64,000 nt of DNA from Pomphorhynchus laevis (taxonomy: Eukaryota; Acanthocephala; Palaeacanthocephala; Echinorhynchida; Pomphorhynchidae), in assembly GCA_012934845.2 (NCBI GenBank), contig WNNJ02001492.1, positions 62,001 to 126,000 on the forward strand, read 5' to 3'. The position numbers and the translations under genes were made by a program. Shown here piece after piece: positions 63,060 to 64,000 of this stretch; within the stretch, counting starts at the first letter, position 1; every line of letters begins with the position of its first letter. Below the pieces are notes generated by a model that worked only from the letters and a program-made list of their open reading frames with translations, ran no database searches and was not told the origin of the DNA.

Positions 63060-64000
63060 TTAAACGCAAACCAAGAAGTCATGGTGATAAAATGAATAAG
63101 AAAAATAGAGTTAAAAATATTAAAAAAGAAATGTATATAAATGAGCAATTAGAAATATTAAAACAACTTTTAAGAGATAATAAACTAAAAGATCTTTATG
63201 TAAATATAAGAAATTTTTCTAATAAAATGATTTGTTCAATAAAAAAGATTAATTAAAGACTATAATAAGTTAAGTTAAATAATAGACAGTTATTGTAATA
63301 TAAAATACTATAATCAGACAATAGATGTTAATAATAAGAAAAAGTATACACTAAGCATAAACTTCATTGTATAGTTAACATAAATATAGGTGGACTATAA
63401 AATAATACTAAACTACTTCCTAGAATTAGAACAAAAAATTTGCAATTATAATAAAGACTTGAAATCAATATGTAACGAAGATATTAGAAACATTCTAAAA
63501 ATAGAATGTCATTGTAAAAGTCTTAATTTTGATAAAATAAAATTTACAATTCGCTATATAATAACTTAAATGATTACTTTAGCAAGCTGATTAATAGTGA
63601 AAGCTCGAATATATCTAAGATAAAAATTTGGAAAGATTATATATTTGATAACATTAAAAATAAAATAAATAAAATGAAAATAACAAACAATTATAAAAGG
63701 AAAGATAAAATTAATAAAGATATGTATAAAGAACTTACTAAATTAAAGGAATAACTATATAATAACAACTATTGATAAAGCTAGTAATAACTTTGTCTTC
63801 ATATGCAAAAAGCAATATTATGATATACTAATGAAAGAGGTTAATTCTAATGATTTAAATGTTAATCCAACATATGAACGTAGTGAGTTGAGTTTAGAAA
63901 CAATTATTACAAGTCACTGTTCTATATTGGATAAAAAGGGTATAAAGGTTGAATTAGATAATAAAACTATACCTACATTATATTAAAATCAAAAATTACA
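63060..64000 (+). pseudogene. Penelope-like element W, N-terminal part, running off the window
   Basis: 63070-63257 is a Lys/Asn-rich stretch (EMYINEQLEILKQLLRDNKL). 63410-63560 reads EDIRNILKIECHCKSLNFDK. After stops, 63755-63985 has ITTIDKASNNFVFICKKQYY, where the DKASNN...ICKK.Y block is the conserved entry to the Penelope-like RT domain, then NPTYERSELSLETIITSH. Same class and orientation as element V; it may be part of a tandem pair. Decayed. Confidence 0.6.

Overview
This is a window of AT-rich, intron-bearing animal (invertebrate) nuclear DNA that is almost entirely built from transposable elements, most of them broken. The animal assignment rests on one spliced host gene, a testis-specific serine kinase (TSSK-like) with GT-AG introns and no stops across five exons on the minus strand (51351-61102). 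It also fits the element types: Ty3/gypsy, CR1/L2-like, R1/I-like and restriction-endonuclease-type LINEs, Penelope-like elements, Merlin and Tc1/mariner relatives. I cannot name the species. A second possible host gene is a single-exon 226-residue ORF (2274-2954) with five repeats of a basic [K/R]..[K/R]-F motif, like the C-terminal repeats of SARNP/Tho1 mRNA-export factors.

Layout. 1-2114: 3' end of a gypsy element (A) with a probable 3' LTR. 2274-2954: SARNP/Tho1-like ORF. 3685-6540: decayed CR1-like LINE (B). 6630-9412: L2-like LINE on the minus strand (D). 9419-11535: Merlin transposon with ~520-bp inverted repeats and a broken transposase. 11900-13740: gypsy remnant (B) on the minus strand. 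13745-14590 and 21950-23615, both minus: pieces of a decayed endogenous mononegavirus-like L (polymerase/capping) gene. They are split by LINE C (14640-18458, minus, ORF2 still open over 973 codons), LINE E (18455-21354, plus) and a 13-bp minisatellite next to a LINE tail. 23629-33000: a cluster of at least five fragments of a zinc-finger plus restriction-like-endonuclease LINE family, interrupted by CR1-like LINE L (27785-30170). 33169-41255: three copies of an R1/I-like LINE (M, N, O). 41430-43014: an L2-like LINE inserted in another LINE. 43900-44715: another L2-like 3' half.

44833-48666 is the best-preserved element: a compact Ty3/gypsy retrotransposon with 90-bp LTRs and a 5-bp target duplication. 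In place of a tRNA-type primer site it has a 15-nt sequence exactly complementary to a segment of its own LTR, which suggests Tf1-like self-priming. The same layout is traceable in gypsy A and B.

49381-51014 is a Penelope-like element with direct and inverted terminal repeats. The TSSK gene follows. Its two ~4.3-kb introns hold a Tc1-like element whose terminal repeats are tandem arrays of a 22-bp unit, a 402-bp MITE, a LINE endonuclease fragment and satellites. 61730-64000 holds the 3' (GIY-YIG endonuclease) part of one Penelope-like element and the 5' part of another, separated by an L2-like LINE fragment with a tRNA-like sequence beside it.

The host kinase has kept its reading frame among many insertions; nearly everything else is mobile DNA at different stages of decay, with repeated nesting that gives a relative order of events.
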